Position numbers and translations under genes: made by a program
Notes under the pieces: model-generated
Told to the model about the DNA's origin: nothing
The model's database searches: none
The model's input: only the letters and a program-made list of their open reading frames with translations
Shown: positions 1-5,875 of the stretch, one piece after another
Layout: every line of letters starts with the position of its first letter
How positions within the stretch are numbered: the stretch's first letter is position 1
Source: Sphingobium sp.
GTDB taxonomy: Bacteria; Pseudomonadota; Alphaproteobacteria; Sphingomonadales; Sphingomonadaceae
Assembly (NCBI GenBank): GCA_020051025.1
Contig: JAGVJS010000242.1
Coordinates: forward strand, 1-6,682
Length of the DNA: 6,682 nt
Direction of reading: 5' to 3'

Positions 1-165
1 GGCCGCATCCTCCAGCGACCCATGCACCCATTTCAGCTGCGCGCGCGGCGGCTGTGCGCTGCGGGTGAGGGCATTCACCCGCAGTCCGTCGGCCAGCGCC
101 TGTTCCAGCACTTCGCCGCCGACAAACCCCGTCGCACCTGTCATGGCAATCCGCATCTGCTGCAT
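1..165 (-). CDS. NAD(P)-binding epimerase/dehydrogenase-like protein, N-terminal fragment
   Basis: Only the first 55 codons are present; the gene runs off the left edge. The visible protein begins with a short beta strand followed by a dinucleotide-binding glycine motif, TGATGFVGG (residues 9-17), then a helix and a second strand (LRVNALTR). This is the N-terminal Rossmann beta-alpha-beta unit of extended or atypical short-chain dehydrogenases and NAD(P)H-binding epimerase-like proteins. The reaction and substrate cannot be told, because the catalytic Tyr/Lys region is outside the window. The start is ambiguous: the ATG at 165 has GAGG (172-169) only 3 nt upstream, whereas the in-frame ATG at 156, giving MRIAMTGATG, lies 12 nt from that GAGG and gives the more typical N-terminus. 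The GAGG overlaps the proB stop codon and the gap is 5 nt, so the gene is almost certainly translated from the proB mRNA. Confidence 0.85.
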   Translation of the reverse strand, partial: MQQMRIAMTGATGFVGGEVLEQALADGLRVNALTRSAQPPRAQLKWVHGSLEDAA

Positions 166-170
166 GATCC

Positions 171-1301
171 TCAGACCATCGCCATATGGTCGCGATGGAC
201 CAGCACCGACCGGGGCATTTCGCCCAGCAGCGCGGCGATATCCTCGCTGCGCTTGCCGGCGATCTTCACGGCGGCTTCGCTGTCATATTCGATCAGCCCG
301 CGCGCGATCACCCGGCCGTCCTGCGCCACGATATCCACCACATCGCCCCGATCGAACACCCCCTCGACCTGCGCGACACCGGCCGGCAACAGGCTGTTGC
401 CCTTGCCCAGCGCCTGTTCCGCGCCCGCATCCACGATGATCCGTCCGCGCGTCGTCAGCCGCCCGGCCAGCCAGCCCTTGCGCGCGCCTTTCCCCTGGGC
501 CGCCATGAAGATCGATCCCTTGCCCCCATTGGCCCAATGCGACAAAGGCGAATCCACCTTGCCCGAAATGATGGCCAGATGCGCGCCCGCGCCAGTCGCG
601 ATCCGCGCCGCCTGGATCTTCGACACCATGCCGCCCGATCCCATGCCCGAAGCAGAGCCATCGTCCGCCATCGCCGCAATCCGCGCGTCGATCGTCTCTA
701 TCGTTTCTATCAGCATGGCGCTGGCATCGACGTGCGGGTTGGCGGTGTAAAGCCCGTCGACATCGGAAAGCAGCGCAACCGCGTCAGCCCGTGCCGCCTG
801 TCCGATACGCGCCGCCAGCCGGTCATTGTCGCCAAAGCGGATCTCGCTCGTTGCGACGCTGTCATTCTCGTTGATGACCGGTACGACGTCCAGCGCCATC
901 AGCCGCTCCAGCGTGGCCGATGCGTTCAGGTAGCGCCGCCGGTTTTCCAGATCGTCCAGCGTCACCAGCATCTGCGCAGCGGTGATGCCCTTTTCATCGA
1001 GCAGGCTGGCCCAGCATTGCGACAGCGCAATCTGTCCGGTCGCCGCCGCCGCCTGCGCATCCTCCAGCGATCCGCGACCGCCCTTGGACAGCTTCAACCT
1101 GCGCGCACCAAGCGCGATCGCGCCCGACGACACGATGATGACCTGCTGCCCTGCTGCCTTGCGCTCCGCCACATCGGCCACCAGCGTGCGCAGCCAGTCC
1201 ACCCGCACCTGACCCGCCGGATCGACCAGCAGGGCCGACCCGATCTTGATGACCAGACGGCGGACAAGGGCAGGGGGGAAACCGGAAAGGCTATGGGTCA
1301 T
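171..1301 (-). CDS. proB: Glutamate 5-kinase (proline biosynthesis)
   Basis: Phosphorylates L-glutamate to gamma-glutamyl phosphate with ATP, the first and usually feedback-inhibited step of proline synthesis, in the cytoplasm. The 376-residue protein matches the usual two-domain length of about 370. The amino acid kinase domain shows VIKIGSALLV (17-26, lysine K19), SSGAIALGARRL (58-69), ENDSVATSEIRFGDND (145-160, glutamate and Mg binding), LLSDVDGLYTANP (177-189) and GSGGMVSK (221-228). Residues from about 275 to 366 form the C-terminal PUA domain. The start is fixed by an in-frame TAG at 1310-1308, three codons before the ATG. No good ribosome site stands at normal distance; the nearest is GGAAG (1320-1316), 14 nt away and touching the base of the inverted repeat. 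The gene lies downstream of obgE on the same strand, 100 nt away. proA is not the next gene here; an NAD(P)-binding protein is. Confidence 0.97.
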   Translation of the reverse strand: MTHSLSGFPPALVRRLVIKIGSALLVDPAGQVRVDWLRTLVADVAERKAAGQQVIIVSSGAIALGARRLKLSKGGRGSLEDAQAAAATGQIALSQCWASLLDEKGITAAQMLVTLDDLENRRRYLNASATLERLMALDVVPVINENDSVATSEIRFGDNDRLAARIGQAARADAVALLSDVDGLYTANPHVDASAMLIETIETIDARIAAMADDGSASGMGSGGMVSKIQAARIATGAGAHLAIISGKVDSPLSHWANGGKGSIFMAAQGKGARKGWLAGRLTTRGRIIVDAGAEQALGKGNSLLPAGVAQVEGVFDRGDVVDIVAQDGRVIARGLIEYDSEAAVKIAGKRSEDIAALLGEMPRSVLVHRDHMAMV

Positions 1302-1318
1302 AACGAACTAGACTACTT

Positions 1319-1385
1319 CCGTTCGGTTCGAGCGAAGTCGAGAACCGTTCAGCACCCGCTTCTCGACTTCGCTTGAAGCGAGCGG
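1319..1385. repeat. Sphingomonad-type inverted repeat, copy A (obgE-proB gap)
   Basis: A long imperfect hairpin with arms at 1319-1344 and 1360-1385 around a 15-nt loop. The 18-bp core arms (1327-1344 and 1360-1377) differ at one position, a G-T wobble in RNA, and the outer part continues pairing with few mismatches. The left arm agrees with the left arm of copy B (4601-4626) at 24 of 26 positions, and both copies end in a similar GGRTGTGRGG tail. This makes it a member of a dispersed repeat family rather than a chance stem. It occupies most of the gap between obgE and proB. No T-run follows on the minus strand, so it does not look like a simple intrinsic terminator. It may tune read-through, mRNA stability or proB translation (inference). 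Confidence 0.85.
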
Positions 1386-1401
1386 GTGTGAGGGACAGGA
1401 C

Positions 1402-2493
1402 TTAAATCGGCGACCAGACGGCTTCGCCCGCGTCGCCATCATCCTCTTCATCCTCGGCGTCCTGGTCCATCATCGGCAGCACCGCGTCCAGCAATGCGCC
1501 CACGCCCTCGCCGGTCGCGCCGGAGATGATGAACACATCCTCCACGCCTTCCGCGCGCAACTGCTCGGCGATATCTTCCATCAGTTCCTCGCCCAGCAGG
1601 TCGCCCTTGTTGAGCGCCACGATCTGCGGCTTTTCGTCCAGTCCTTCGCCATAGGCCGCCAGTTCGTCGGTGACGATGCGGAACGCCTCGACCGGATCGT
1701 CGCCGGTCGCATCCACCAGATGCAGCAGCACCCGGCACCGCTCGATATGGCCCAGAAAACGGTCGCCAATGCCCGCGCCCTCGGCCGCGCCCGCGATCAG
1801 ACCGGGAATATCGGCCAGCACGAACTCGCGGTCGCGGTGCAGCACCACGCCCAACTGCGGCTTGGTGGTGGTAAAGGCATAGGCGCCGACCTTCGCCTTG
1901 GTATTGGTCACCTGATTGATGAAGGTCGACTTGCCGGCATTGGGCATGCCCACCAGCCCGACGTCGGCCAGCAGCTTGAGGCGCAGCCACACCCACATTT
2001 CCTGGCCCGGCCAGCCCGTGCCATGCTGGCGGGGCGCGCGGTTGGTGCTGGTCTTGTAGGACAGGTTGCCACGCCCGCCGTCGCCGCCGCGCAGGAAGGA
2101 TACGCGCTGCCCGACCTCGGTGAAGTCGGCCAGCACTTCCTGATCCTCATAATCGGGATAGCCGTCTTCATCTTCCGTGCCCTCGATGGGCTGGGGGTCC
2201 GACAGGATCTGCGTGCCGACCGGCACCTTGACGACCAGATCCTCGCCGCCTGCGCCATAGCGATTCTTGCCCATGCCGGGCTGGCCGCGCTGGGCCTTGA
2301 AATGCTGGGTGTAGCGGAAATCGATCAGCGTATTGAGGCCGGCGACGGCCTCGAAGATGATGTCGCCGCCCTTGCCGCCATTGCCGCCGTCCGGGCCGCC
2401 ATATTCGACATATTTTTCACGGCGAAAACTGACCGCGCCGGGGCCGCCCCAGCCGGATTTGATATAGATTTTGGCTTGATCGAGAAAATGCAT
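1402..2493 (-). CDS. obgE: Obg/CgtA family ribosome-assembly GTPase
   Basis: An essential GTPase family that binds 50S ribosomal precursors and links late ribosome assembly to growth and stringent signalling. The 363-residue protein starts with the canonical Obg N-terminus (MHFLDQAKIYIKSG), and the glycine-rich Obg fold covers about 1-160 (GGPDGGNGGKGG, 32-43). G motifs are G1 GMPNAGKS (182-189), switch I around TTTKPQLG (208-215), G3 DIPG (228-231), G4 NKGD (295-298) and G5 near SGATGEG (324-330). Two oddities stand out. There is an acidic insertion at about 103-120 (EGTEDEDGYPDYEDQE) within the Obg fold. The C-terminus is short and acidic (DAEDEEDDGD, 345-354). W15 stands where an Asp is usual in the first Gly loop. 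The ribosome site is weak (GGGCG just before the ATG). The upstream regulator gene ends 30 nt away on the same strand, so the two may share a transcript. Confidence 0.97.
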   Translation of the reverse strand: MHFLDQAKIYIKSGWGGPGAVSFRREKYVEYGGPDGGNGGKGGDIIFEAVAGLNTLIDFRYTQHFKAQRGQPGMGKNRYGAGGEDLVVKVPVGTQILSDPQPIEGTEDEDGYPDYEDQEVLADFTEVGQRVSFLRGGDGGRGNLSYKTSTNRAPRQHGTGWPGQEMWVWLRLKLLADVGLVGMPNAGKSTFINQVTNTKAKVGAYAFTTTKPQLGVVLHRDREFVLADIPGLIAGAAEGAGIGDRFLGHIERCRVLLHLVDATGDDPVEAFRIVTDELAAYGEGLDEKPQIVALNKGDLLGEELMEDIAEQLRAEGVEDVFIISGATGEGVGALLDAVLPMMDQDAEDEEDDGDAGEAVWSPI

Positions 2494-2523
2494 GGCGCGC
2501 CCATAACCGCAAATGGGGAAAAG

Positions 2524-3141
2524 TTAAACCTTACCCTTCGCAGCAATCGTCGCGGCCTCCTGCATCAGCGCGAAGGTCAGGCTGCGCGTCGCTATTTCCC
2601 GCGCTTTTTCACGCGGCAGGCGCAGCGCCCCGGCCATCGCGCCGCCCAGTTGCGAATCGCCCAGTGCCAGCAGCACCAGCATCAGCGTATTTTCCCGGAT
2701 CAGCTCCGCCAGATGCGGGGTGAGGGCGCTCGCCGCCAGCTTGTCGACCAGCCGGTGGATCGCCTCCACCACCGGGTCCAGCGCATCCTCATTGCCCGAC
2801 GCCAGCATCCAGCTGGCCAGCGCCCCCGCACCCTCCCGGTCAAAGGCATCGAACGTCATGTCGACGATGATGCGTGGGCTGACCTCCCCACGGCGCGCCG
2901 CGTTGACGGCATCGCCGATCTTGGCCGTGATCGTCTCGCCCAGATGGGCGGCCAGCGCCTTTTGCAGCCCGGTGGCCGATCCGAAATGGTGGAGCAGATT
3001 GGCGTGCGTCCGGCCGACCCGACCCGCCACGGCCTTCAGCGTCACCGCCTGCGGTCCCGCCTCGATCAGCAGGTCGCGGGCGGCCTCCACGGCGACGAGG
3101 CGGCTTTCATCCGGGCTAAGGCGGGCACGTTTAATTGACAT
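2524..3141 (-). CDS. TetR/AcrR-family transcriptional regulator
   Basis: A 205-residue one-component repressor-type protein. The N-terminal DNA-binding part has the TetR helix-turn-helix at about residues 33-55 (VTLKAVAGRVGRTHANLLHHFG), with the usual H-H-F-G ending followed by a helix (SATGLQKALAAHL). The C-terminal two thirds is an all-helical ligand and dimerisation domain without a recognisable ligand class. The gene is divergent from the metal-dependent hydrolase-like gene, with 54 nt between the start codons. Two palindromes lie there, one of them covering this gene's own ATG, so the protein probably represses both itself and the neighbour. No strong ribosome site is seen; AAGAG is about 12 nt before the ATG. 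Inducer unknown. obgE follows 30 nt downstream on the same strand, so leaky transcription into obgE is possible. Confidence 0.9.
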   Translation of the reverse strand: MSIKRARLSPDESRLVAVEAARDLLIEAGPQAVTLKAVAGRVGRTHANLLHHFGSATGLQKALAAHLGETITAKIGDAVNAARRGEVSPRIIVDMTFDAFDREGAGALASWMLASGNEDALDPVVEAIHRLVDKLAASALTPHLAELIRENTLMLVLLALGDSQLGGAMAGALRLPREKAREIATRSLTFALMQEAATIAAKGKV

Positions 3142-3163
3142 GAGTGTCAGTTACTCTTATTTA
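3135..3163 (+). promoter_or_regulatory. Candidate sigma70-type promoter for the hydrolase-GNAT pair
   Basis: A perfect TTGACA -35 box (3135-3140) is followed after 17 nt by TATTTA (3158-3163), a weak match to the -10 box. This would start transcription near 3170 and give a leader of about 26 nt before the ATG at 3196. The -35 box lies inside the first codons of the divergent regulator gene. Both palindromes overlap promoter elements, as expected for repression. Confidence 0.55.
3136..3149. promoter_or_regulatory. Palindrome 1, probable TetR-family operator
   Basis: The 14-bp sequence TGACATGAGTGTCA is an inverted repeat TGACAY-N2-RTGTCA with one mismatched pair. It covers the -35 box of the rightward promoter and the regulator's own start codon. 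Its centre is 25 bp from that of palindrome 2, and both have the same 6-2-6 form with a shared ACAT/TGT core. Binding by the adjacent regulator is inferred. Confidence 0.55.
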
Positions 3164-3174
3164 CATCAATGTAA
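3161..3174. promoter_or_regulatory. Palindrome 2, probable TetR-family operator
   Basis: The 14-bp sequence TTACATCAATGTAA has perfect 6-bp arms (TTACAT/ATGTAA) around a 2-nt centre. It overlaps the end of the candidate -10 box and the expected transcription start of the hydrolase gene. It stands in a short AT-rich island of otherwise GC-rich DNA, which makes a chance palindrome less likely. Confidence 0.6.
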
Positions 3175-3195
3175 GTAGCAACCGGAGGCACTTCC

Positions 3196-4032
3196 ATGAC
3201 CCCGACCGATCTCACCATCACGCCCCGCGACCGTCGCTTTGCGCGTGATCGCCGGGCGGCGCGACATTGGCTGAACGGCGATCCGATCGCCACGGCTTTC
3301 TTCAACGCGCTGTCGATCACCTTTCCCCGTGGCGAAGCCTATTTCATCGACAGCGTCCGCGCCTTCCGCGACGGCGTGCCCGATCGTCTCGCCGGCGAAA
3401 TCGCGGCATTCATCAAACAGGAGGTCGTCCACAGTCGCGAACATCTGGCCTTCAACCGGCAGGTGGCGGACCATGGCTATGATGTTTCCCGCCTCGACGC
3501 CGACGTCACCATGGTGCTGGACCTCGCCAAACAGCGCCCACCGATCGCCAGCCTCGCCGCGACCATGGCGCTTGAACATTTCACCGCCATTCTCGCCCAT
3601 GAACTGCTCAGCGACCCGCGCCATCTGGACGGCGCCGACCCGGAGCTCGCGGCGCTGTGGCGCTGGCATGCGATCGAGGAGATCGAGCATAAGGGCGTCG
3701 CCCATGACACATGGGTTCACGCCACCCGCGACTGGAGCCGCTTCAAACGCTGGTGGGTTAAGAGCGCCATGATGCTGGTCGTCACGAAGCATTTCCTCCA
3801 CCATCGCGCGCGGGGCATGATGGACCTGCTGCGGCAGGATGGCGTCATTGGCCGGCGCGCCTGGGGCGGGCTGCTCCATTACGCGCTGGTGCGTCCGGGC
3901 ATATTGCGCCGCGTCGCGCGGCCATGGCTGGGCTATTTTCTGCCCGGCTTCCATCCCTGGCGGGTGGACGACCGTGCGCTGATCCAACTTGCCGACAGCC
4001 CTTATGCCGCGGCGCTGCCGTCGGCCGCTTGA
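3196..4032 (+). CDS. Predicted metal-dependent hydrolase, ferritin-like diiron type (PF10118/COG3687-like)
   Basis: A 278-residue protein that I recognise, from memory and without a search, as the 'predicted metal-dependent hydrolase' family, whose reaction is not established. Its helical core carries a carboxylate/His pattern like ferritin-like diiron proteins: E47 (FPRGEAYFI), E76-V-V-H79 (IKQEVVHSREH), E127 (ALEHF) and E162-I-E-H165 (HAIEEIEHKGVAH). This is the E, ExxH, E, ExxH arrangement of two-metal four-helix bundles, although extra candidates (H83, H135, E136, E161, H170) leave the exact ligands open. No signal peptide is seen, so it is probably cytoplasmic; the C-terminal part (about 190-250) is Trp/Arg rich and could touch membranes. 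The start is set by GGAGG (3184-3188) 7 nt before the ATG. It is divergent from a TetR-type gene with palindromes between them, and is followed after 31 nt by an acetyltransferase gene, probably in one operon. Substrate unknown; an oxidase or hydroxylase is as plausible as a hydrolase. Confidence 0.85.
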   Translation: MTPTDLTITPRDRRFARDRRAARHWLNGDPIATAFFNALSITFPRGEAYFIDSVRAFRDGVPDRLAGEIAAFIKQEVVHSREHLAFNRQVADHGYDVSRLDADVTMVLDLAKQRPPIASLAATMALEHFTAILAHELLSDPRHLDGADPELAALWRWHAIEEIEHKGVAHDTWVHATRDWSRFKRWWVKSAMMLVVTKHFLHHRARGMMDLLRQDGVIGRRAWGGLLHYALVRPGILRRVARPWLGYFLPGFHPWRVDDRALIQLADSPYAAALPSAA

Positions 4033-4063
4033 CCGAAACACGGCGGAGGTTTCTTATCGCGCC

Positions 4064-4591
4064 ATGACACACGCGCCGACATTGGAAACCATCCGCCTCA
4101 TCCTCCGCCCGCACCGGATCGAGGATTATGCCGAATGTCGCAGGCTATGGGCCGATGCCGGCGTGGTGCGCCATATCGGCGGCATGCCGCTGGATAGTCA
4201 GGCGGTGTGGTTCCGCATCCTGCGCTATGCGGGCATGTGGTCGCTGCTCGGCTATGGCATGTGGGTGATCGAGGAGCGCGACAGCGGCGCCTTCCTTGGC
4301 GAAGCCGGCCTGCTCAGTGCCGAACGGGGCCTGCCAGAGCTTGAAGGCGTGCCCGAAGCCGGCTGGGTGCTGGGGCCGAACGCCTGGGGCAGGGGCATCG
4401 CCACCGAAGCGATGCAGGCGATCCTCGACTGGGCTGATGCCCATCTCGACGCGCCCTCGCTCCGCTGCATCATCGACCCCGACAATGCAGCGTCGATCAA
4501 GGTCGCGAAGAAGCTGGGCTTCCAGGCGCTGATCGACACCGACTATGGCGGCAAACCCACCCGCGTCTTCGACCGGCCGAGGGCGGCTTAG
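4064..4591 (+). CDS. GNAT-family N-acetyltransferase (RimJ/RimL-like)
   Basis: A 175-residue acetyl-CoA-dependent N-acetyltransferase. The N-terminus has the LETIRLILRPHRIEDY pattern (7-22) of the ribosomal-protein-alanine acetyltransferase-like (Acetyltransf_3) branch. The acetyl-CoA pyrophosphate loop is PNAWGRGIATEA (105-116), of the R/Q-x-x-G-x-G/A type, preceded by the strand EAGWVLG (98-104). The closing motif is DPDNAASIKVAKKLGF (138-153). The substrate cannot be told; the branch includes protein N-terminal, amino acid and antibiotic acetylation. The ATG at 4064 gives the standard N-terminus. The best ribosome site is GGAGG (4045-4049), 14 nt upstream and longer than ideal. The gene begins 31 nt after the diiron protein gene on the same strand and is probably cotranscribed. 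It converges with a second GNAT gene and is only distantly similar to it. Confidence 0.93.
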   Translation: MTHAPTLETIRLILRPHRIEDYAECRRLWADAGVVRHIGGMPLDSQAVWFRILRYAGMWSLLGYGMWVIEERDSGAFLGEAGLLSAERGLPELEGVPEAGWVLGPNAWGRGIATEAMQAILDWADAHLDAPSLRCIIDPDNAASIKVAKKLGFQALIDTDYGGKPTRVFDRPRAA

Positions 4592-4600
4592 TTTCAACCT

Positions 4601-4667
4601 CCGTTCGCTTCAAGCGAAGTCGAGAAGCGCCAAGCTGACCGTTTCTCGACAGGCTCGAAACGAACGG
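4601..4667. repeat. Sphingomonad-type inverted repeat, copy B (between convergent GNAT genes)
   Basis: An imperfect hairpin with arms at 4601-4626 and 4643-4667 around a 16-nt loop. The outer 7 bp (CCGTTCG/CGAACGG) and the inner 8 bp (GTCGAGAA/TTCTCGAC) pair perfectly. In the middle the left arm reads AGCGAAGTCG whereas the reversed right arm reads AGCCTGTCG, a one-base-shorter variant that leaves a bulge. It begins 9 nt after the stop of the + strand GNAT gene and ends 33 nt before the stop of the minus strand GNAT gene. It could serve as a shared 3' end structure for both mRNAs, but there is no T-run on either strand. Confidence 0.85.
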
Positions 4668-4700
4668 ATGTGGGATTTCATTCCAATTCCATAGCCGCGC

Positions 4701-5273
4701 TCACGCCGCCACCGGCAGCGCATCGCGATACAGGTCCATGGCCGGGTCATTATCCTGTCGCATGGCATCGCCTTCCTCGAACAGCAGGCAATCGACCATC
4801 GCGTCACGGCCCAGGCTATGTCGCTGCGCCTTCTGCCCGGTGAAACGGAAGCCCAGCTTGCGCAGGACATTGCCGGACGCCGGATTGTCGGCGAAGTGGC
4901 AGGCCCGGATGTCGCGCACGCCATTGGCCTGCGCCATGCTCATCACGGCACGCGCGGCCTCGGTCGCGAAGCCCAGCCCCCAATAGGGGCGGGCAATCCA
5001 GTAGCCCAGTTCCGGCGCGCCATCGGAATCCAGATGGATGCCGCAGCCGCCCACCAGACGCGGCGCGCCCTGCGTGCGGGTGAAGGCCAGCAGGCGCGGC
5101 AGTTGCGGATGCTGCGGCAGCGCCAGAAAGGCTTCCGCATCGTCCAGTCCATAGGGGCTGGGCGCACGGCTCAAATTGCGCAGGACCGACGGATCACCGA
5201 TCGTCTGGGCCAGCATGGGGGCATCTTCCATCCAGCCCGGGCGAAGGAGCAGGCGGGGGGTACGGGCAAACAT
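4701..5273 (-). CDS. GNAT-family N-acetyltransferase
   Basis: A 190-residue acetyl-CoA-dependent acetyltransferase. It opens with the RTPRLLLRPGWMEDA pattern (4-18) of the RimJ/RimL-like branch. The acetyl-CoA loop is RPYWGLGFATEA (95-106) after the strand ELGYWIA (88-94), and the closing helix is DNPASGNVLRKLGF (129-142). The protein ends in a roughly 20-residue tail (about 168-190) beyond the fold. The substrate is unknown. AGGAG (5286-5282) lies 8 nt before the ATG and supports this start. The gene is downstream of rplU-rpmA on the same strand but separated by a strong terminator and about 305 bp, so it is probably transcribed separately. It is convergent with the other GNAT gene. I recall GNAT genes near rpmA-obgE in other alphaproteobacteria, which would make this one an old resident, but that needs a synteny check. 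Confidence 0.92.
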   Translation of the reverse strand: MFARTPRLLLRPGWMEDAPMLAQTIGDPSVLRNLSRAPSPYGLDDAEAFLALPQHPQLPRLLAFTRTQGAPRLVGGCGIHLDSDGAPELGYWIARPYWGLGFATEAARAVMSMAQANGVRDIRACHFADNPASGNVLRKLGFRFTGQKAQRHSLGRDAMVDCLLFEEGDAMRQDNDPAMDLYRDALPVAA

Positions 5274-5578
5274 TCTCGTCTCTCCTCTTGTGCGCGCCGT
5301 TAGCCACCAATGATGACGACTTCGCGACGGCGTGGTTCTGGATGATTCCCCGCCCGCAAGACGCGCGAGAAGGCGTTGAGTTCCAGAGGCTTGAGGGAAA
5401 TCGGAGGAGGGGAGCCGCTTTATTCTTTTGTCATGATCCGGTCAGGATCAGGCAACGGAAAAAGGGGCGCTCCCATGGAAGGAGCGCCCCTTGTTTCCCT
5501 CGAAACCGGCAGTTGCCTTGTGACATCTGCCGGGAGGATCGCCCCATTGCGGAGGGACGATCCGTCATCGATCGTCCG
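5274..5578. other. Non-coding gap between rpmA and GNAT gene
   Basis: This 305-bp stretch has no credible gene on either strand: the long + strand frame crossing it has no ribosome site and continues antisense through rpmA. It holds the rpmA terminator (5459-5492), a 6-bp stem with 5-nt loop (TGATCC at 5434-5439, GGATCA at 5445-5450), and a 7-bp stem next to the rpmA stop (GGACGAT at 5555-5561, ATCGTCC at 5571-5577). The promoter of the minus strand GNAT gene should lie at 5290-5458, but I see no convincing -35/-10 pair. Nothing else stands out. Confidence 0.6.
5459..5492 (-). terminator. Intrinsic terminator of the rplU-rpmA operon
   Basis: Read on the minus strand, a perfect 10-bp GC-rich stem (GGGGCGCTCC at 5490-5481, GGAGCGCCCC at 5473-5464) with a 7-nt loop is followed directly by TTTTT (5463-5459). 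Two further A-T pairs extend the stem. This is a textbook Rho-independent terminator, 87 nt after the rpmA stop codon. On the + strand the stem is followed by TTGTTT, a weaker tract, so activity in that direction is less likely. Confidence 0.92.
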
Positions 5579-5848
5579 TTATTCGGCGGCCTGCGCCACG
5601 GCGTCGACCGACACATATTTGCGGCCGAGCTTGCCGGTGTGGAATACCACGCGGCCTTCGTTCAGCGCGAACAGCGTGTGGTCCTTGCCGATGCCGACAT
5701 TGCGGCCCGGATAGACGCGCGTGCCGCGCTGACGGATAATAATGTTGCCGCCGATCACTTCCTGACCGCCGAACTTCTTCACGCCAAGGCGCTTCGATTC
5801 CGAATCGCGACCGTTACGCGATGAACCGCCAGCTTTCTTATGTGCCAT
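5579..5848 (-). CDS. rpmA: 50S ribosomal protein L27
   Basis: Large-subunit ribosomal protein whose flexible N-terminus reaches toward the peptidyl transferase centre. The 89 residues match the usual length. The start [18 protein letters not shown] is the uncleaved, proteobacterial form without the Firmicutes N-terminal extension. The core shows RLGVKKFGG (20-28), [12 protein letters not shown] (37-48), [12 protein letters not shown] (51-62) and the end GRKYVSV. AAGGAG (5862-5857) lies 8 nt before the ATG. The gene follows rplU after 27 nt on the same strand, and a strong terminator follows it. Confidence 0.99.
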   Translation of the reverse strand: MAHKKAGGSSRNGRDSESKRLGVKKFGGQEVIGGNIIIRQRGTRVYPGRNVGIGKDHTLFALNEGRVVFHTGKLGRKYVSVDAVAQAAE

Positions 5849-5875
5849 GACCTAAACTCCTTACCTTGACTGCGC

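Noticed and set aside
186..1376. Long + strand open frame opposite proB
   Set aside because: It is antisense to proB, whose motifs are complete; high GC opens such frames. Its residue make-up (many R, H, Q, P) is typical of a shadow frame and no ribosome site is seen.
1720..3138. 472-codon + strand open frame across obgE and the TetR gene
   Set aside because: It crosses two genes with clear family motifs on the other strand and their gap; no family resemblance of its own.
3166..4041. 291-codon minus strand open frame opposite the diiron-type gene
   Set aside because: The + strand frame has GGAGG at correct spacing and the ExxH motifs; the minus frame begins inside the operator region and has no recognisable motif.
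5434..5450. Stem TGATCC/GGATCA with 5-nt loop
   Set aside because: Only 6 bp and without a T-run on either strand; not strong enough to call a terminator or operator.
5555..5577. Stem GGACGAT/ATCGTCC next to the rpmA stop
   Set aside because: Seven base pairs with a 9-nt loop and no T-run; the real terminator is further downstream at 5459-5492.
5288..5824. + strand open frame through the rpmA terminator and rpmA
   Set aside because: It is antisense to rpmA and passes through the terminator stem; no ribosome site or family resemblance.
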